Origin: Pseudomonas sp. GR 6-02
GTDB lineage: Bacteria > Pseudomonadota > Gammaproteobacteria > Pseudomonadales > Pseudomonadaceae
Assembly: GCF_001655615.1 (NCBI RefSeq)
Contig: NZ_CP011567.1
Location: forward strand, 3,853,001-3,917,000
Direction of reading: 5' to 3'
DNA: 64,000 nt
In this document: positions 63,923-64,000 of the stretch, one piece after another
How positions within the stretch are numbered: position 1 is the stretch's first letter
Layout: every line of letters starts with the position of its first letter
Notes under the pieces: model-generated
The model's input: only the letters and a program-made list of their open reading frames with translations
Told to the model about the DNA's origin: nothing
Databases searched by the model: none
Translations under genes and position numbers: made by a program

Positions 63923-64000
63923 GGCGAACTCCGATCTACGGTTTACAACTTGAGATTAGGCCTTTATGAAATAAAAGCCGGATGTTTGAAGCAATTCAGC

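Overview
The window looks like the chromosome of a fluorescent-group Pseudomonas. The base composition is high in GC. REP/REPIN palindromes of the type common in that group recur between genes. Several small families typical of the genus are present (DUF6124, DUF2790), along with the usual dense set of LysR, LacI, AraC/GlxA, TetR and sigma-54 regulators next to catabolic genes. I see no rRNA, tRNA, CRISPR array, insertion sequence or prophage.

Layout. 0-2.6 kb: a two-partner secretion pair (tpsB, then the 5' part of tpsA, which runs off the left edge). 2.9-4.7 kb: a di-haem RoxA/peroxidase-like cytochrome whose signal peptide is put out of frame by a run of eight C. 4.8-15.8 kb: a complete gamma-glutamyl-putrescine (Puu/Pau) locus, with puuR-puuB-puuC-puuA on the minus strand and puuD plus a PotFGHI-type putrescine ABC transporter on the plus strand. 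15.8-20.7 kb: housekeeping and hypothetical genes (RNA cyclic phosphodiesterase, DUF1428, a lipoprotein, a 34-residue membrane microprotein, a beta-propeller protein with its TPR-type regulator). 20.8-24.2 kb: a Gfo/Idh/MocA dehydrogenase and an IolE/MocC-like isomerase, divergent from a LacI regulator. 24.2-28.6 kb: small genes, RidA, an MFS symporter, an apparent minus-strand micro-transcript, DUF6124 and a REPIN. 28.6-34.9 kb: glutamine-synthetase-like ligase, aldehyde dehydrogenase, iron alcohol dehydrogenase and an amidase, plausibly gamma-glutamylation-dependent amino-alcohol catabolism. 35-43 kb: DUF2790, a LysR regulator, an aldo/keto reductase, an EmrAB-OprM-type efflux operon with a divergent TetR, Mug glycosylase and a MarR-GNAT fusion. 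44-48 kb: LysR, SGNH hydrolase and a membrane diguanylate cyclase.

47.9-58 kb is the most striking region. It holds genes resembling the rhizobial rhizopine (moc) set: a MocD-type membrane di-iron oxygenase, a MocE-type Rieske ferredoxin, a MocF-type ferredoxin reductase and a TIM-barrel isomerase on the minus strand. These are divergent from a LacI regulator. Next come a sigma-54 enhancer-binding protein and a divergent MocA-like dehydrogenase, isomerase and MocB-like sugar-binding protein operon preceded by a textbook -24/-12 promoter and paired upstream sites. With the 21-24 kb module it suggests catabolism of an O-methylated or aminated cyclitol in a non-rhizobial soil bacterium. The assignment is by family and context; the substrate is inferred.

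58-64 kb: a compact minus-strand operon for a ProU-like quaternary-amine ABC transporter with two permeases, followed by a proline-racemase-superfamily enzyme lacking the second catalytic cysteine, and then a GlxA/CdhR-type AraC regulator. This looks like an uncharacterised betaine or modified-proline pathway.
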